A DNA stretch of 64,000 nt from Jannaschia sp. S6380 (GCF_023015695.1 NZ_JALKAS010000001.1:1922001-1986000); one strand, 5' to 3'; positions 8,965 to 19,667 are shown, counted from the stretch's first letter. Notes: generated from the letters alone by a model not told the origin. Numbers and translations: made by a program.

Positions 8965-10764
8965 ATGGGCGTCGCCGACCGCAATATGATCCTTCCCCGT
9001 ATCCGTCAGCTGGACGAAGGGGCCGTGAACCGCATCGCCGCCGGCGAGGTGGTCGAACGTCCGGCCAGCGCAGTGAAGGAGTTGGTCGAGAACGCCCTGG
9101 ACGCCCGCGCCACGCGCATCACGATCGACATCGCCGATGGCGGCCGGACCCTGATCCGCGTCACCGATGACGGCCACGGGATCGAGGCGACGGATCTGCC
9201 CCTGGCCCTGTCGCGGCATGCGACCAGCAAGATCGACGGCAGCAACCTTCTAAACATCCATTCCTTCGGCTTCCGGGGCGAGGCGCTGCCCTCGCTGGGG
9301 GCCGTCGGGCGACTGACGATCACGTCGCGCGCGGCGGGCGCGGACGGGGCCGCGACCATCCATGTCTCCGGCGGGCGGATCGACCCGGTACGTCCGGCCG
9401 CGCTGCGCAGCGGCACCGTGGTGGAACTGCGCGACCTGTTCCACGCCACGCCGGCGCGCCTGAAGTTCCTTAAATCCGAACGGTCGGAGGCGATGGCCAT
9501 CGCGGATGTCGTCCGGCGCCTGGCCATGGCCGAACCGGGCGTCGCCTTCACCTTGCGCGACCTGTCCGACGGCAGCGAGCGGCAGGTGTTCCGCGCCGAC
9601 GCCGCCGCCGAACGGGCCGCGCGGCTGGCCGTCATCCTCGGGCGCGATTTCGCCCGGAACGCGTTGGCCGTCGATGCGACGCGCGACGGAATCCGCCTGA
9701 CCGGCCATGCCGGGCTGCCGACGTTCTCGCGCGGCAACGCGGTGCATCAGTACCTGTTCGTGAACGGCCGCCCGGTCCGCGACCGGATGCTGACCGGCGC
9801 GCTGCGGGGGGCCTATGCCGACGTGCTGGCCAAGGACCGGCACGCCGTTGCGGCACTGTTCGTGACCTGCGATCCGGTGCTTGTCGACTGCAACGTCCAC
9901 CCCGCCAAGACCGAGGTACGGTTCCGCGACGCGGGAATCGTGCGCGGGCTGATCGTCTCGGGCCTGCGGCACGCCTTGGCGGAAGCCGGGCACCGCGCCT
10001 CGACGACCGTGGCGGACGCGACGCTGGGCGCGATGCGGCCCGAACGGCCGGCCATGCCGATCTATCAGATGGACCGCCCCGGGCCGGCGGCGCGGGCGGC
10101 CGGATATGCCGCGCAGATGCCCGGATTTTCCGAAGCCCCTTCCGCCCGGGTCGAGCCGCCCAGTCCCGGCACACCGGCCGAAGATGGCCCGTTGGGCGCG
10201 GCCCGCGCACAGCTGCACGAGAACTGGATCGTCGCGCAGACCGCGTCGGGCATCGTCATCGTCGACCAGCATGCGGCGCACGAACGACTTGTCTATGAAC
10301 GCCTCAAGGCGCAGATGCGCGACCGGGGCGTGGCTGCGCAGGCCCTGTTGATCCCCGAGATCGTGGAGGTCGGCGCGGAGGCCGCCGAACGGCTCACGGC
10401 GCTGGATCTGGCCCGGCTCGGCCTTGCGGTGGAGCCGTTCGGCCCCGGCACCGTCGCCATCCGCGAAACGCCCGCGATCCTTGGCCCGGTCTCGGCCGAG
10501 GCGCTTGTCCGCGACATCCTGGAGGAGATCGAGGCCGAGGAAGAGGGCGACCCGCTGACGCTGCAATCCCGCCTCGACGCGATCCTCAGCCGGATGGCCT
10601 GCCATGGTTCGGTCCGGTCGGGCCGGCGCATGACCGGGCCCGAGATGAACGCCCTCCTGCGCGAGATGGAGGCAACGCCCAGCTCGGGGCAGTGCAACCA
10701 CGGGCGGCCGACCTATGTCGAACTCCGGCTTGCGGATATCGAGCGGCTGTTCGGGCGGACATGA
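8965..10764 (+). CDS. mutL: DNA mismatch repair protein MutL
   Basis: 599-residue MutL. The N-terminal GHKL ATPase has [26 protein letters not shown] and DGHGI with GFRGEAL. The C-terminal dimerisation/endonuclease domain carries [12 protein letters not shown], which fits the DQHA-xx-E-xxxx-E nicking motif, plus CHGSVR and CNHGRP metal-site motifs. It therefore looks like an endonuclease-type MutL, as expected for bacteria without MutH. The start is not certain: ATG at 8965 (MGVADRN...) or at 8986 (MILPRIRQL), neither with a clear ribosome binding site. Its stop overlaps the start of rmuC. Confidence 0.95.
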   Translation: MGVADRNMILPRIRQLDEGAVNRIAAGEVVERPASAVKELVENALDARATRITIDIADGGRTLIRVTDDGHGIEATDLPLALSRHATSKIDGSNLLNIHSFGFRGEALPSLGAVGRLTITSRAAGADGAATIHVSGGRIDPVRPAALRSGTVVELRDLFHATPARLKFLKSERSEAMAIADVVRRLAMAEPGVAFTLRDLSDGSERQVFRADAAAERAARLAVILGRDFARNALAVDATRDGIRLTGHAGLPTFSRGNAVHQYLFVNGRPVRDRMLTGALRGAYADVLAKDRHAVAALFVTCDPVLVDCNVHPAKTEVRFRDAGIVRGLIVSGLRHALAEAGHRASTTVADATLGAMRPERPAMPIYQMDRPGPAARAAGYAAQMPGFSEAPSARVEPPSPGTPAEDGPLGAARAQLHENWIVAQTASGIVIVDQHAAHERLVYERLKAQMRDRGVAAQALLIPEIVEVGAEAAERLTALDLARLGLAVEPFGPGTVAIRETPAILGPVSAEALVRDILEEIEAEEEGDPLTLQSRLDAILSRMACHGSVRSGRRMTGPEMNALLREMEATPSSGQCNHGRPTYVELRLADIERLFGRT

Positions 10765-11798
10765 CGCTCGATCTCGCCGATCCGTTGCCGCTCGGGCTTC
10801 TGGCCGGCGGCCTGTGCGTCCTGGGCTTGGTGGCGCTGCTCCTGTCGCTGACCTCGCGGCTGCGCGACATGACGCAGGCGCAGGCCCGGCTGACCGGCGG
10901 GCTCGCAGCCCTGACCGAAGCCCAACGCCGCTCGGAGGCCCAGGTCGGCACGGCGCTGGGCGACAGCGCGACGCGGACCGCCCGTGCCCTCGGCGAATTG
11001 CAGGAGCGGCTGGCCACCATCGACCGCGCGCAAGCCAAGATCGAGGCGCTATCGGGCGACGTGCTCGGGCTGCAGGACATCCTGTCGAACAAGCAGACCC
11101 GCGGCGCCTTTGGCGAGATCCAGTTGCGCGACATCGTGGCGAAGGCCCTGCCGCCCGATGCGTTCGCCTGGCAGGCCCAGCTGTCGAACGGGCGGCGCGC
11201 GGATTGCCTGATCCACATGCCGGATCCGCCCGGGCCGCTGGTGATCGACGCCAAGTTCCCGCTGGAAAGCTACGAGGCGCTGGTGGCCGATCCGCGCGAC
11301 GCGCGCGCGCAGACCGCGTTCCGGGCCGCCGTGCGCACGCATCTGCGGGCCATCGCGGACCGCTACATCCTGCCGGGCGAGACGGCGGACGGGGCCTGCA
11401 TGTTCCTGCCCTCCGAAGCGATCTATGCCGAACTGCACGCGAATTTCCCCGAGATCGTGCGCGAGGGATTCGCCCTTCGCGTCTGGATCGTATCGCCCAC
11501 CACCTGCATGGCGACGCTGAACACGCTGCGTGCCATCCTCAAGGATCACCGGATGCGGGCCCAGGCCGGTGAGATCCGCAAGTCGCTGGCCGCCCTGGGT
11601 CGCGACGTCGCGCTGATCGCCGAGCGGGCGGCCAAGCTGGAGACGCATTTCGACCAGGCCCGGCGTGATGTCGAAGGAATTGCAACCGCCGCCGGTCGCG
11701 CGGCGAAGCGCGCCGATCGACTGGACGATTTCGACTTCGAGACCGAGGCGGCAGCCATCGAAGCGCCACGGCTGGCCCCCGTCATCCGCCGTGGATAA
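10761..11798 (+). CDS. rmuC: DNA recombination protein RmuC homologue
   Basis: 345-residue member of the RmuC family. An N-terminal membrane anchor (about residues 8-26) is followed by a coiled-coil region and then the RmuC core with the nuclease-like segment [22 protein letters not shown] (split here: [20 protein letters not shown]), which resembles a PD-(D/E)XK active site. In E. coli RmuC limits recombination at inverted repeats; its mechanism is not settled. ATGA overlap with mutL couples it to mismatch repair. Confidence 0.85.
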   Translation: MTLDLADPLPLGLLAGGLCVLGLVALLLSLTSRLRDMTQAQARLTGGLAALTEAQRRSEAQVGTALGDSATRTARALGELQERLATIDRAQAKIEALSGDVLGLQDILSNKQTRGAFGEIQLRDIVAKALPPDAFAWQAQLSNGRRADCLIHMPDPPGPLVIDAKFPLESYEALVADPRDARAQTAFRAAVRTHLRAIADRYILPGETADGACMFLPSEAIYAELHANFPEIVREGFALRVWIVSPTTCMATLNTLRAILKDHRMRAQAGEIRKSLAALGRDVALIAERAAKLETHFDQARRDVEGIATAAGRAAKRADRLDDFDFETEAAAIEAPRLAPVIRRG

Positions 11799-11827
11799 GA
11801 CCCCGCCCCCGTGCTAGCTGCCCCCGC

Positions 11828-14071
11828 ATGAGCAGCCTTCCCACCAAGGCGGACATCCTGCAGTGGATCTCCGACAACCCCGCACTGACGTCGAAGCGCG
11901 ACATCGCAAAGGCGTTCGGCCTCAAGGGCGCCGCGCGCGTCGACCTCAAGCGCCTGCTGAAGGAGCTGGAAGGCGAAGGCCATCTGACCAGGCGCAAACG
12001 ATCCCACGACGACCCGAACCGCCTGCCGCCGGTATCTGTCCTGCGGGTCCTCGGGCCCGATCGTGATGGCGATCTGTTCCTGGCACCGCAGGACTGGCAG
12101 GGCGACGGGCCGGAACCCCGAATCCTGTTCCTGCCGGCCAAGGACGACCCCGCCCTGGCCGAGGGCGACCGCGTGCTGGCACGGCTGACCCAGGTCGACG
12201 CGCCGGACCATGGCTTCGAGGCGCGGCTGATCCGCCGTCTTTCGACCGGACCGCGACGCGTTCTGGGCGTGTTCCGCACCGGCAGCGAGGGCGGCCGGAT
12301 CCTGCCGGTGGACAAGGGCAGCGACCGCGAATGGCTGGTCCCGTCCGGCCTCGCCGAAGGCGCCCGCGACGGCGAACTGGTCGAGGCGGAGCAGACCGGG
12401 CCGAAGGGCCGCATGGGCCTGCCCCGGGCGCGGATCGTGACTCGGCTGGGCGATCCCGGGGCCGCGAAGGCGGTCAGCCTGATCGCCATCCATCAGCACG
12501 GGCTGCGCGACGATTTTCCCGATGCGGCCATCGCCGAGGCCGAGGCGGCCCGTCCCCCCGAACTGGGCGATCGGACCGACCTGCGGGATCTGCCGCTGAT
12601 CACCATCGACCCGTCGGATGCGCGCGACCATGACGACGCCTGCTGCGCGGCCCCCGACGACGATCCGAAGAATCCCGGGGGCCATGTCATCTGGGTCGCC
12701 ATCGCCGACGTGGCGGCCTATGTCCGCCCGGGCAGCGCGCTCGACCGGGAGGCACGGGAACGCGGCAACTCCACCTATTTTCCCGACCGGGTCGTCCCGA
12801 TGCTGCCCGACGCGCTCTCGGGGGACCTGTGTTCCCTGCATGAGGGCGTGAACCGGGCCTGCATCGCGGTCCGCATGCAGATCACGGCCGAGGGCGAAAA
12901 GGTCGGCCACCGCTTCGTGCGCGGCCTGATGCGATCGCCGGCCAGCCTGCACTACGAAGAGGTGCAGCAGGCGATTGACGGCAGCCCGACCTCGCGGACC
13001 ATGCCCTATCTGGAGGACGTCCTGCGCCCGCTCTACGCCGCGTATCGGGCATTGGGTCGCGCCCGCGCCCGTCGTCAGCCCCTGGACCTGGACCTGCCGG
13101 AACGCCGGATCGTCCTGTCCGATGCGGGCGAAGTGACCTCGGTCGCCTTCCGCGACCGGCTGGACGCGCACCGCCTGATCGAGGAGTTCATGATCCTCGC
13201 CAATGTCGCCGCCGCCGAGACGCTGGCCGCAAAGCGCACGCCGCTTCTCTACCGCGTCCATGAGGAGCCGGGCCCCGAGAAGATCGAAAGCCTGCGCGAG
13301 ACCGCGCGGGCTTCGGGGTTCAGCCTGCCGAAGGGGCAGGTCCTGCAGACCGCGACGCTCAACCGCCTGCTGCACGACGCGGCCGACACCGAGTTGAGCG
13401 AGCTGATCTCCATGTCGACGTTGCGGGCGATGACGCAGGCCTATTACAGCCCCGACAATCTGGGACATTTCGGACTGGCCCTTGGCCGATACGCGCATTT
13501 CACGTCGCCCATCCGCCGCTATGCCGACCTGATCGTGCATCGCGCATTGATCACGGCGCATGGATGGGGACCGGATCCGGCCGCGGACGGCCTTTCCGAG
13601 TGGGATGTCGAGCATCTGGAGGCCACGGCCAAGCAGATCAGCGAATCCGAGCGGCGCTCGATGATGGCCGAGCGCGACACCAACGACCGCTACCTGGCCG
13701 CGTTCCTGGCCGACAAGATCGGCGCGGAGTTCGAGGGTCGCATCTCGGGCGTCCAGGCCTTCGGCGTCTTCGTGCGCCTCGATGAAACCGGGGCCGACGG
13801 CCTGATCCCGGTGCAGTCGCTGGGGCGGGAGTACTTCCGCTACGACCGCGATTCGCAGGTCCTCACGGGCACCGACACCGGCACCGAGATCGGCCTGGGC
13901 CAGCGTGTCACCGTCCGCCTGGCCGAGGCCGTGCCGGTCACCGGGGGCCTCGTGCTGGAGCTTCGGTCGATCGAGGGCGAGGCCCGCAAGGTCGAACCCC
14001 GCGGCCGCGGCAAACCGGCAAAGGGCCGCGGCAAGCGCAAGCCGCGCAAGGCGCCCGGACGACGGAGGTAG
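11828..14071 (+). CDS. rnr: ribonuclease R
   Basis: 747-residue 3'-5' exoribonuclease of the RNB family. The N-terminal winged-helix region is followed by cold-shock domains and the RNB core with the catalytic Asp cluster in DPSDARDHDDACC (near residue 260). An S1 domain is at about residues 637-710 (GRISGVQAFGVFVRLDETGADG). A strongly basic tail rich in Lys/Arg/Gly follows (from residue 720). It degrades structured RNA and acts in RNA quality control. It starts 29 bases after rmuC; a TAGCTG -10-like hexamer lies at 11815-11820 in that gap. Confidence 0.95.
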   Translation: MSSLPTKADILQWISDNPALTSKRDIAKAFGLKGAARVDLKRLLKELEGEGHLTRRKRSHDDPNRLPPVSVLRVLGPDRDGDLFLAPQDWQGDGPEPRILFLPAKDDPALAEGDRVLARLTQVDAPDHGFEARLIRRLSTGPRRVLGVFRTGSEGGRILPVDKGSDREWLVPSGLAEGARDGELVEAEQTGPKGRMGLPRARIVTRLGDPGAAKAVSLIAIHQHGLRDDFPDAAIAEAEAARPPELGDRTDLRDLPLITIDPSDARDHDDACCAAPDDDPKNPGGHVIWVAIADVAAYVRPGSALDREARERGNSTYFPDRVVPMLPDALSGDLCSLHEGVNRACIAVRMQITAEGEKVGHRFVRGLMRSPASLHYEEVQQAIDGSPTSRTMPYLEDVLRPLYAAYRALGRARARRQPLDLDLPERRIVLSDAGEVTSVAFRDRLDAHRLIEEFMILANVAAAETLAAKRTPLLYRVHEEPGPEKIESLRETARASGFSLPKGQVLQTATLNRLLHDAADTELSELISMSTLRAMTQAYYSPDNLGHFGLALGRYAHFTSPIRRYADLIVHRALITAHGWGPDPAADGLSEWDVEHLEATAKQISESERRSMMAERDTNDRYLAAFLADKIGAEFEGRISGVQAFGVFVRLDETGADGLIPVQSLGREYFRYDRDSQVLTGTDTGTEIGLGQRVTVRLAEAVPVTGGLVLELRSIEGEARKVEPRGRGKPAKGRGKRKPRKAPGRRR

Positions 14072-14078
14072 GGACGAC

Positions 14079-15332
14079 ATGACGACGCGGGCTAGACGCG
14101 CAATCGGCGGGCCGCTCGCCCTGTTGCTTCTCGCGGCGGACCCGCACTGGGCCGGCGCGCAGACCGGCGGGACCGTTCGACCCCAGGCGCGGCCGGATCG
14201 TGTTTCCACGGCGGACCTGACGACGTGGGTCGGCGAATTTCGCATGCGCGCGCTGGCCGCCGGGATCGACGCCGCGACCTTCGAGCGGGCCTTGTCCGAC
14301 GTGCGACGGCTTCCCGACGTGATCCGCCGCGACCGCAGCCAGACCGAGTTCACCAAGACCATCTGGGACTATCTGGACGCGGCCGTCAGCGAGTTGCGGG
14401 TGTCGAACGGCCGTCGCGCGATCGAACGGCACCGGGACGCGCTGATCGCAATCGAGGATCGATATGGCGTCCCCAAGGAGATCGTGGCCGCCATCTGGGG
14501 GCTGGAGAGCAGCTATGGCGCATTCCGCGGCGACATCCCCACGCTGTCGGCCTTGGCGACGCTGGCCGCGGATTCCCGCAGGGGGGCGTTCTTCGAGGAA
14601 CAGCTGCTGGCGGCGCTGCGGATCCTGCAGGACGGCGAGACCACGCCTGCGGCGATGCGCGGCAGTTGGGCAGGCGCCATGGGCCACACCCAGTTCATGC
14701 CGGCCTCCTATCTGGAACACGCGGTCGATTTCGACGGCGACGGCCGGCGCGACATCTGGGGCGACGCACCGCTGGACGCGCTCGCCTCGGCCGCCGCATA
14801 CTTGGCCGCGAATGGCTGGACCAAGGGGCAGCCCTGGGGCGTGGAGGTGATCCTGCCCGACGGGTTCGACTATCGCCTGACGGGAGAGCGGGTCGAGAAA
14901 GTGCCGTCCGACTGGGCGGCCCTGGGCGTCCGATCGGCGACCGGCGGTGCGCTACCCGAGGGCGGCCCCGCGTCGATCCGCGTGCCTGCGGGGCACGAGG
15001 GCGCGGCCTTCCTGACCTTCGCGAATTTCCGCGTGCTCGAGGCCTATAACACCGCCGACGCCTATGTGATCGGTGTGGGGCATCTGGCCGACCGCCTTGC
15101 GGGGGCGCCGCCGCTTGCGTCGGGCTGGCCACGTGGCGACCGGGCGCTGACCCATGGCGAGCGCATCGAGCTGCAGGAGCGGCTGCGGGCGGCCGGCTTT
15201 GACCCGCTGAAGATCGATGCGCGTATCGGGCCCGACACGCTGGACGCGATCCAGCGGTGGCAGCAGGCGGAGGGTCTGGTCCCCGACGGCTATGTCGACC
15301 CCGATCTTCTGGACCGTCTTCGGAGCCGCTAG
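14079..15332 (+). CDS. lytic murein transglycosylase, MltB-like with peptidoglycan-binding domain
   Basis: 417-residue exported enzyme. A signal peptide (about residues 1-27, ending AGAQ) is followed by an SLT-type transglycosylase domain with the catalytic Glu in WGLESSYGAF and the MGHTQFMPASY motif. A C-terminal PG_binding_1 domain (from about residue 362, IELQERLRAAGFDP) follows. It cleaves the MurNAc-GlcNAc bond of peptidoglycan with formation of 1,6-anhydroMurNAc. The start has GGAGG at a good distance. The stop shares CTAG with the convergent gene on the other strand. Confidence 0.9.
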   Translation: MTTRARRAIGGPLALLLLAADPHWAGAQTGGTVRPQARPDRVSTADLTTWVGEFRMRALAAGIDAATFERALSDVRRLPDVIRRDRSQTEFTKTIWDYLDAAVSELRVSNGRRAIERHRDALIAIEDRYGVPKEIVAAIWGLESSYGAFRGDIPTLSALATLAADSRRGAFFEEQLLAALRILQDGETTPAAMRGSWAGAMGHTQFMPASYLEHAVDFDGDGRRDIWGDAPLDALASAAAYLAANGWTKGQPWGVEVILPDGFDYRLTGERVEKVPSDWAALGVRSATGGALPEGGPASIRVPAGHEGAAFLTFANFRVLEAYNTADAYVIGVGHLADRLAGAPPLASGWPRGDRALTHGERIELQERLRAAGFDPLKIDARIGPDTLDAIQRWQQAEGLVPDGYVDPDLLDRLRSR

Positions 15333-16147
15333 CCCGCGCCACCCTCGCGCGCCGTGCCGGTGTCTTCGTTCACGCGCTGACGCATCCGGGTCAACAGGTC
15401 CGAGGATTGGCGGGCGAGGTCGCGCACCTCCTCGGCGATGACCCGGAACGCGCGACCGGAGGGGCCGCCGGCCCGCGCCGCCTCAACCGACGCATTGATG
15501 GAGATCATGCCGATCATGCGACCGATCCGGCCCATATCCGTCAGCATCGCATCGAGAAGCGCGGCCCGTTCCGACACGCGCGCCAAATTGCGGGCCGCGT
15601 CGCCGCGGGCACGCTGCTGAAGGGCGCCCATCACGTCGTTCATCGCCGGCACGATCCGTACCCGTGTATCGGTCGCGAACTGCGCGGCGTCGGATCGCCG
15701 CATGGCCCGGGGCGGATCACCGAACCCCCGGATCCGTCGCGCAAAATCGACCACGATCCGTCGCGCCGCCGGGGCGTGAGCTTCCAGCGCCGGATCCGCG
15801 CCGTGGTCGATCACCGGCCGAACCGCGGCGAGATAGGATTCGCGAAGTTCCACGAGGTCCACCAGATGCTGCGTCCGCTCCGCCTCCGTCTCCGCGGTGG
15901 CGGCCTGCAGGGCGAGCAGCCCGATGCCATAGGCCAGCCCGCGCGTCCGTCCGATCGCGGCGATCGTCTCGGTGGCATAGAGCGATGGTGCCCGGTCATC
16001 GAAGGGCCCGGGCGGCGGAGGATTGTCGTTCGATATGCGTTTCGGCGCGGGGATGCCGCGACCGTTAGCGGGACCGTGCTGCCAAGACCTTAACCGGCGT
16101 GTCGCGCCGGCGCGCGAAGGGCCCCAAAGCCGTAGTGCTTCAGCCAC
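15329..16147 (-). CDS. short methyl-accepting chemotaxis transducer-like protein
   Basis: Up to 272 residues. The central part has a type IV pili/PilJ-like transducer sensor segment ([20 protein letters not shown]). The C-terminal part resembles the hairpin tip of MCP signalling domains ([22 protein letters not shown], then [17 protein letters not shown]). No membrane segment is visible, so it may be cytosolic. The start is unresolved: the only conventional codon upstream of the domain is a GTG at 16147, which would overlap pheS by 58 bases and lacks a ribosome binding site, and no ATG, GTG or TTG lies in frame between the pheS stop and the domain. The signalling hairpin is shorter than in normal MCPs. 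Confidence 0.65.
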   Translation of the reverse strand: MAEALRLWGPSRAGATRRLRSWQHGPANGRGIPAPKRISNDNPPPPGPFDDRAPSLYATETIAAIGRTRGLAYGIGLLALQAATAETEAERTQHLVDLVELRESYLAAVRPVIDHGADPALEAHAPAARRIVVDFARRIRGFGDPPRAMRRSDAAQFATDTRVRIVPAMNDVMGALQQRARGDAARNLARVSERAALLDAMLTDMGRIGRMIGMISINASVEAARAGGPSGRAFRVIAEEVRDLARQSSDLLTRMRQRVNEDTGTAREGGAG

Positions 16148-17157
16148 CGCAGATCGCTGTCGAAGAAGGCCCGAAGGTCAGGAATGCCATATTTCAGCAT
16201 GGCGATGCGGTCGATGCCCAGACCGAAGGCGAACCCCTGCCATTCGTCCGGGTCGACGCCACCCGCCGCCAGCACCTTGGGATGCACCATTCCGCTTCCC
16301 AGGATCTCCAGCCAATCGTCGCCCTCGCCCAGCTTCAGCGTCCCGCCTTCCCAGGAGCAGCGGATGTCGACCTCGGCGGAAGGTTCGGTGAACGGGAAAT
16401 GCGACGCGCGGAACCGCAGGGCGATCTCGTCGACCTCGAAGAAGGCGCGGCAAAACTCCTCGAGGCACCATTTCAGGTTCGCCATCGAGATGTCGCGGTC
16501 GATTGCGATCCCCTCCACCTGGTGGAACATGGGGGTGTGCGTCTGGTCGTAATCCGCACGATAGACACGCCCCGGACAGATGGCGCGCAGCGGTGCGCCC
16601 TGCGCCTCCATCGTCTTGATCTGGACCGGCGACGTATGCGTGCGCAGCACATGCGGCGGCCGATCGTCGCCTGGCTGCCGCGCCATGTAGAACGTGTCCA
16701 TCTCGGCCCGCGCGGGATGGTGGCCGGGCATGTTCAGCGCGTCGAAATTGTACCAGTCCGTCTCGATCTGCGGCCCTTCGGCGACGCTGAACCCCATATC
16801 GGCGAAGATGGCCGTCACCTCCTCGGTGACCTGGCTGATGGGGTGTATCGTGCCGCGGCGCCGGGTGCGCGCGGGAAGCGTGACGTCCAGCCATTCGGTG
16901 CGCAGGCGCGCGTCCAGCGCCGCATCCTCCAGCCCGGCCTTGCGCGCGGCGATGGCCGAGGTGATCTCGTCCTTCAGGGCGTTCAGGCGCGGGCCGGCAT
17001 CCTTGCGCTCCTCGGGGGTCATCTTGCCGAGTTCACGCATCTTCAACGCGACCTCGCCCTTCTTGCCGATCGCCGCGAGGCGGACGTCTTCCAGCGCGCC
17101 CTCGTCTTCGGCGGCCTTGATCCGATCCAGATACTTTTCGCGCAGGTCTTCCATCAT
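16090..17157 (-). CDS. pheS: phenylalanine--tRNA ligase alpha subunit
   Basis: 355 residues, normal for PheS. An N-terminal coiled-coil arm binds tRNA, and class II aminoacyl-tRNA synthetase motifs follow, including [10 protein letters not shown] and the C-terminal [14 protein letters not shown]. It charges tRNA-Phe together with PheT. pheT is not adjacent in this window: the next gene downstream is the transducer-like protein. Two adjacent ATG codons (17157 and 17154) precede EDLREKY; GAGGG lies upstream. Confidence 0.97.
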   Translation of the reverse strand: MMEDLREKYLDRIKAAEDEGALEDVRLAAIGKKGEVALKMRELGKMTPEERKDAGPRLNALKDEITSAIAARKAGLEDAALDARLRTEWLDVTLPARTRRRGTIHPISQVTEEVTAIFADMGFSVAEGPQIETDWYNFDALNMPGHHPARAEMDTFYMARQPGDDRPPHVLRTHTSPVQIKTMEAQGAPLRAICPGRVYRADYDQTHTPMFHQVEGIAIDRDISMANLKWCLEEFCRAFFEVDEIALRFRASHFPFTEPSAEVDIRCSWEGGTLKLGEGDDWLEILGSGMVHPKVLAAGGVDPDEWQGFAFGLGIDRIAMLKYGIPDLRAFFDSDLRWLKHYGFGALRAPARHAG

Positions 17158-17178
17158 CCAGCCCTCAGAGAACCGGGG

Positions 17179-17964
17179 CTAGCTAGCCTGCGTGGTCTTG
17201 CCTTGCAACCGGCGGTTCCGGCGGCGGGCCAACAGGTTCAGGCTCTCCACCAGGGCCGCGAAGGCCATGGCCGAATAGATGTAGCCCTTGGGCACGTGGC
17301 GCCCGAACCCGTCCGCGATCAGGACCATCCCAATCATCAGCAGGAAGGCGAGGGCCAGCATGATGACACTCGGGTTATCGGCGACGAAGCGCATGACCGG
17401 GCCGGACGCGGCGAACATGACGCCGACGGCCACCACGACCGCGGCCACCATGATCGGCAGTTCATCCGTCATGCCGACGGCGGTCAGGATCGAGTCGACG
17501 GAGAACACGAGATCCAGCAGGATGATCTGGATCAGAACGGTGCCGAAGGCCGCACTGGCGCCGCGGGGCTTACCGGTCGCGGTCTCTCCGGGGTTCAGCT
17601 TCTCGCGGATTTCGCTGGTGGCCTTCCATGTCAGGAACAGCCCGCCGGCGATCAGGATCAGATCGCGCCAGCTGAACGCGGTCTCGAAGCTGGGCTCGCC
17701 GTGCAGGCCGGGCGTGCCTTCGATGCCGAGGTCGATCACCGGGGCGGTCAGCCCGACAATCCACGCAATGCCCGCCAGAAGGACGAGGCGCAGCACGAGG
17801 GCCAAGGCGATTCCGATCTTGCGGGCCTTGTCGCGCGACCCTTCCGGCAGCTTGCCGGCGACAATTGAGATGAAGATCAGGTTGTCGATCCCAAGGACGA
17901 TTTCCAGGGTCACGAGCGCGGCAAAGGCGGCCCAGGCTTCGGGGCTGGCGAGGAGGTCGAGCAT
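17179..17964 (-). CDS. TerC family integral membrane protein
   Basis: 261 residues with about seven hydrophobic segments. Two acidic intramembrane motifs (EIVLGIDNLIFI in TM1 and LDLVFSVDSILTA in the middle) define the TerC/Alx family. Members are implicated in metal (manganese) export or homeostasis and metalation of secreted proteins; the specific ion here is not shown. The C-terminus is a short basic tail. It lies 21 bases before pheS on the same strand and 39 bases after the SGNH hydrolase. Confidence 0.85.
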   Translation of the reverse strand: MLDLLASPEAWAAFAALVTLEIVLGIDNLIFISIVAGKLPEGSRDKARKIGIALALVLRLVLLAGIAWIVGLTAPVIDLGIEGTPGLHGEPSFETAFSWRDLILIAGGLFLTWKATSEIREKLNPGETATGKPRGASAAFGTVLIQIILLDLVFSVDSILTAVGMTDELPIMVAAVVVAVGVMFAASGPVMRFVADNPSVIMLALAFLLMIGMVLIADGFGRHVPKGYIYSAMAFAALVESLNLLARRRNRRLQGKTTQAS

Positions 17965-18003
17965 GGGGGCGAACGCGGGCCGCGCGGTGCGGTTCCGCGG
18001 GCG

Positions 18004-18678
18004 TCAGCCTCCGGCCTCGACGGCGCGTATGGCGCGGGCCAGCGCCGTGCCGATCAGCGCGGACCCGCGCGGGCTGGGGTGAACGAGGTCGGGCGCGTAG
18101 AGGCCGGTGTCGCGCGGGTCGATCACATCGCCCGCGTCGAGGAACAGGAAACCCGGATCGCGCGCGGCAAGACGCGCCAGGCGCGCGTTCATCCTGTCGA
18201 AGGCCGGCTGGCAGGGGGTGAAGCCCGTCGGTTCCGCCGCCGCCCCGTCGTAGTATCCCACGAACGCGGCATTGGCCCCGGTGGCCCGGATGCGGGCGAT
18301 CAGGTCCGGCAGGTCGCCGTCCAGGTCGGGCGAGATGATGGTGTCCAGCACCTGCGCCTCGGCCGGTGTGCGGCAAGCGTCACGGATGTCGTTGCCACCG
18401 CCGGTTATCACCACCCAGTCCCAGCCGTCGCCGCGGAACTGCTCCGAGATGTCGAAGCCGGCCAGACCCGCGAGGTCGTTCGGATTGGTGAGTTGCGCCA
18501 GCGATTGCGACGCGTCGGTCACCGGACGGTCGATCGCGGCTTCCAGCGCCTCGGGGATGCCGCGCGCACCGTTCCAGGCCATCACGCTGTCGCCGATGGC
18601 GAGGATCGCGTCGTCGGATCTGGGGCCGGCCGCGGCGCAGGCGGTCAGGATCAGCGGCAGAAGGATGAAAGGGCGCAT
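18004..18678 (-). CDS. SGNH/GDSL hydrolase lipoprotein
   Basis: 224-residue exported esterase-like protein. The signal peptide ends in lipobox LTAC (MRPFILLPLILTAC), so it is probably lipid-anchored. Catalytic blocks are IGDSVM (block I Ser), the GGGND motif (block III Asn) and DLVHPS (Asp-x-x-His). Substrate unknown; the family includes lipases and carbohydrate esterases. The start at 18678 has GGAGG upstream, while a longer frame has none. Confidence 0.8.
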   Translation of the reverse strand: MRPFILLPLILTACAAAGPRSDDAILAIGDSVMAWNGARGIPEALEAAIDRPVTDASQSLAQLTNPNDLAGLAGFDISEQFRGDGWDWVVITGGGNDIRDACRTPAEAQVLDTIISPDLDGDLPDLIARIRATGANAAFVGYYDGAAAEPTGFTPCQPAFDRMNARLARLAARDPGFLFLDAGDVIDPRDTGLYAPDLVHPSPRGSALIGTALARAIRAVEAGG

Positions 18679-18732
18679 GACGCCTCCGGGCGGCTGGGGT
18701 CTTTCAGGAACGATGCCGGGCACGCCATGGTT

Positions 18733-19218
18733 TCAGCCGAAGGCCGGAGCGAAGCGGACGGGCCCGGTCGGCTGGACCGCACCGAAGGCCAGACCCTGGA
18801 CATGCCGCGCCGGCAGATCGGCATATGTCAGCCCCAGATCGCTGCAAAACCCGAAGCGCCCGTAATAGTCGGGATCACCGAGGAGGACGCACCCGGCCGC
18901 GCCGCCGGTGCGCAGCTGCGCCAGCCCGGTCTCGATCAGGGCGGTGCCGATTCCGCGCCGCTGCCGGTCGGGGTGTACGGAGATAGGTCCGAGCGCAAGC
19001 CACATGCCCGGCACCTGCAGCCGTGCGGGCGAAAAGGCGACATGCCCCGCAAGCGCGCCATCCACGGCGACGAGCGACAGCGCCAGGTCGCCATCGGCAC
19101 GCAGGCGGTCGACGATCTCCGGCTCGTCCCCGTCCGCATGCGGCGCGACCGCGAAGGCCGCGCGGGTCATCGCATGTATGCCGGCATGGTCGTCGGGGGC
19201 TTCGGGTCGGATCAGCAT
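18733..19218 (-). CDS. GNAT family N-acetyltransferase
   Basis: 161 residues. The acetyl-CoA-binding segment RQRRGIGTALIETG lies near residue 75, and GDPDYYGRFGF is characteristic of the YhbS-like branch. The acceptor substrate is not predictable. It lies downstream of the rplT terminator on the same strand, so probably a separate transcript. Confidence 0.8.
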   Translation of the reverse strand: MLIRPEAPDDHAGIHAMTRAAFAVAPHADGDEPEIVDRLRADGDLALSLVAVDGALAGHVAFSPARLQVPGMWLALGPISVHPDRQRRGIGTALIETGLAQLRTGGAAGCVLLGDPDYYGRFGFCSDLGLTYADLPARHVQGLAFGAVQPTGPVRFAPAFG

Positions 19219-19244
19219 GAGGACAGCCTATCCCCCCGGACACG

Positions 19245-19268
19245 AAAAAGGGCCCCCGAAAGGGCCCT
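19245..19268 (-). terminator. intrinsic terminator after rplT
   Basis: A perfect 7-bp stem (AGGGCCC/GGGCCCT) with a 6-base loop is followed on the minus strand by TTTTTC. It lies 28 bases after the rplT stop, closing the rpmI-rplT unit. Confidence 0.85.
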
Positions 19269-19295
19269 GATCCGTCAATTCCGATCCGAAACCGG

Positions 19296-19655
19296 TTACG
19301 CGGCGGCCTTGGCCTGATCGACGATCGCAGCGAACGCATCGGGCTCGTGCACGGCGAGGTCGGCCAGGACCTTGCGGTCGACCTCGATCCCGGCCTTCGA
19401 CAGCGCGTTGATGAAGCGCGAATACGTCATCTCGGCATCGTGGGCGCGGACGGCGGCGTTGATCCGCTGGATCCACAGGGCGCGGAAGTTGCGCTTGCGG
19501 TTCTTACGGTCGCGCGTGGCGTACTGGTTCGCCTTGTCGACGGCCTGGGCGGCGACCTTGAAGGTAGTCGAGCGACGGCCGTAATAGCCCTTCGCAGCGG
19601 TCAGGACCTTCTTGTGGCGGGCGTGGGTGACCTTACCGGAGGTTACGCGGCTCAT
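19296..19655 (-). CDS. rplT: 50S ribosomal protein L20
   Basis: 119 residues with the conserved basic L20 N-terminus ([16 protein letters not shown]) and the [19 protein letters not shown] segment split around residue 55. It binds 23S rRNA early in large-subunit assembly. A GGAGGAGAT site precedes the start, and rpmI lies 12 bases upstream. In many bacteria L20 autoregulates the rpmI-rplT operon. infC is not adjacent here. Confidence 0.98.
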   Translation of the reverse strand: MSRVTSGKVTHARHKKVLTAAKGYYGRRSTTFKVAAQAVDKANQYATRDRKNRKRNFRALWIQRINAAVRAHDAEMTYSRFINALSKAGIEVDRKVLADLAVHEPDAFAAIVDQAKAAA

Positions 19656-19667
19656 GTCATCTCCTCC

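Noticed and set aside
9250..10701. Long open frame opposite mutL
   Set aside because: Antisense shadow of mutL; low-complexity composition and no start signal.
11546..14362. A very long open frame opposite rnr and the transglycosylase gene
   Set aside because: It is the antisense shadow of two clear genes in high-GC DNA. The protein is Arg/Gly/His-rich with no family features or ribosome binding site.
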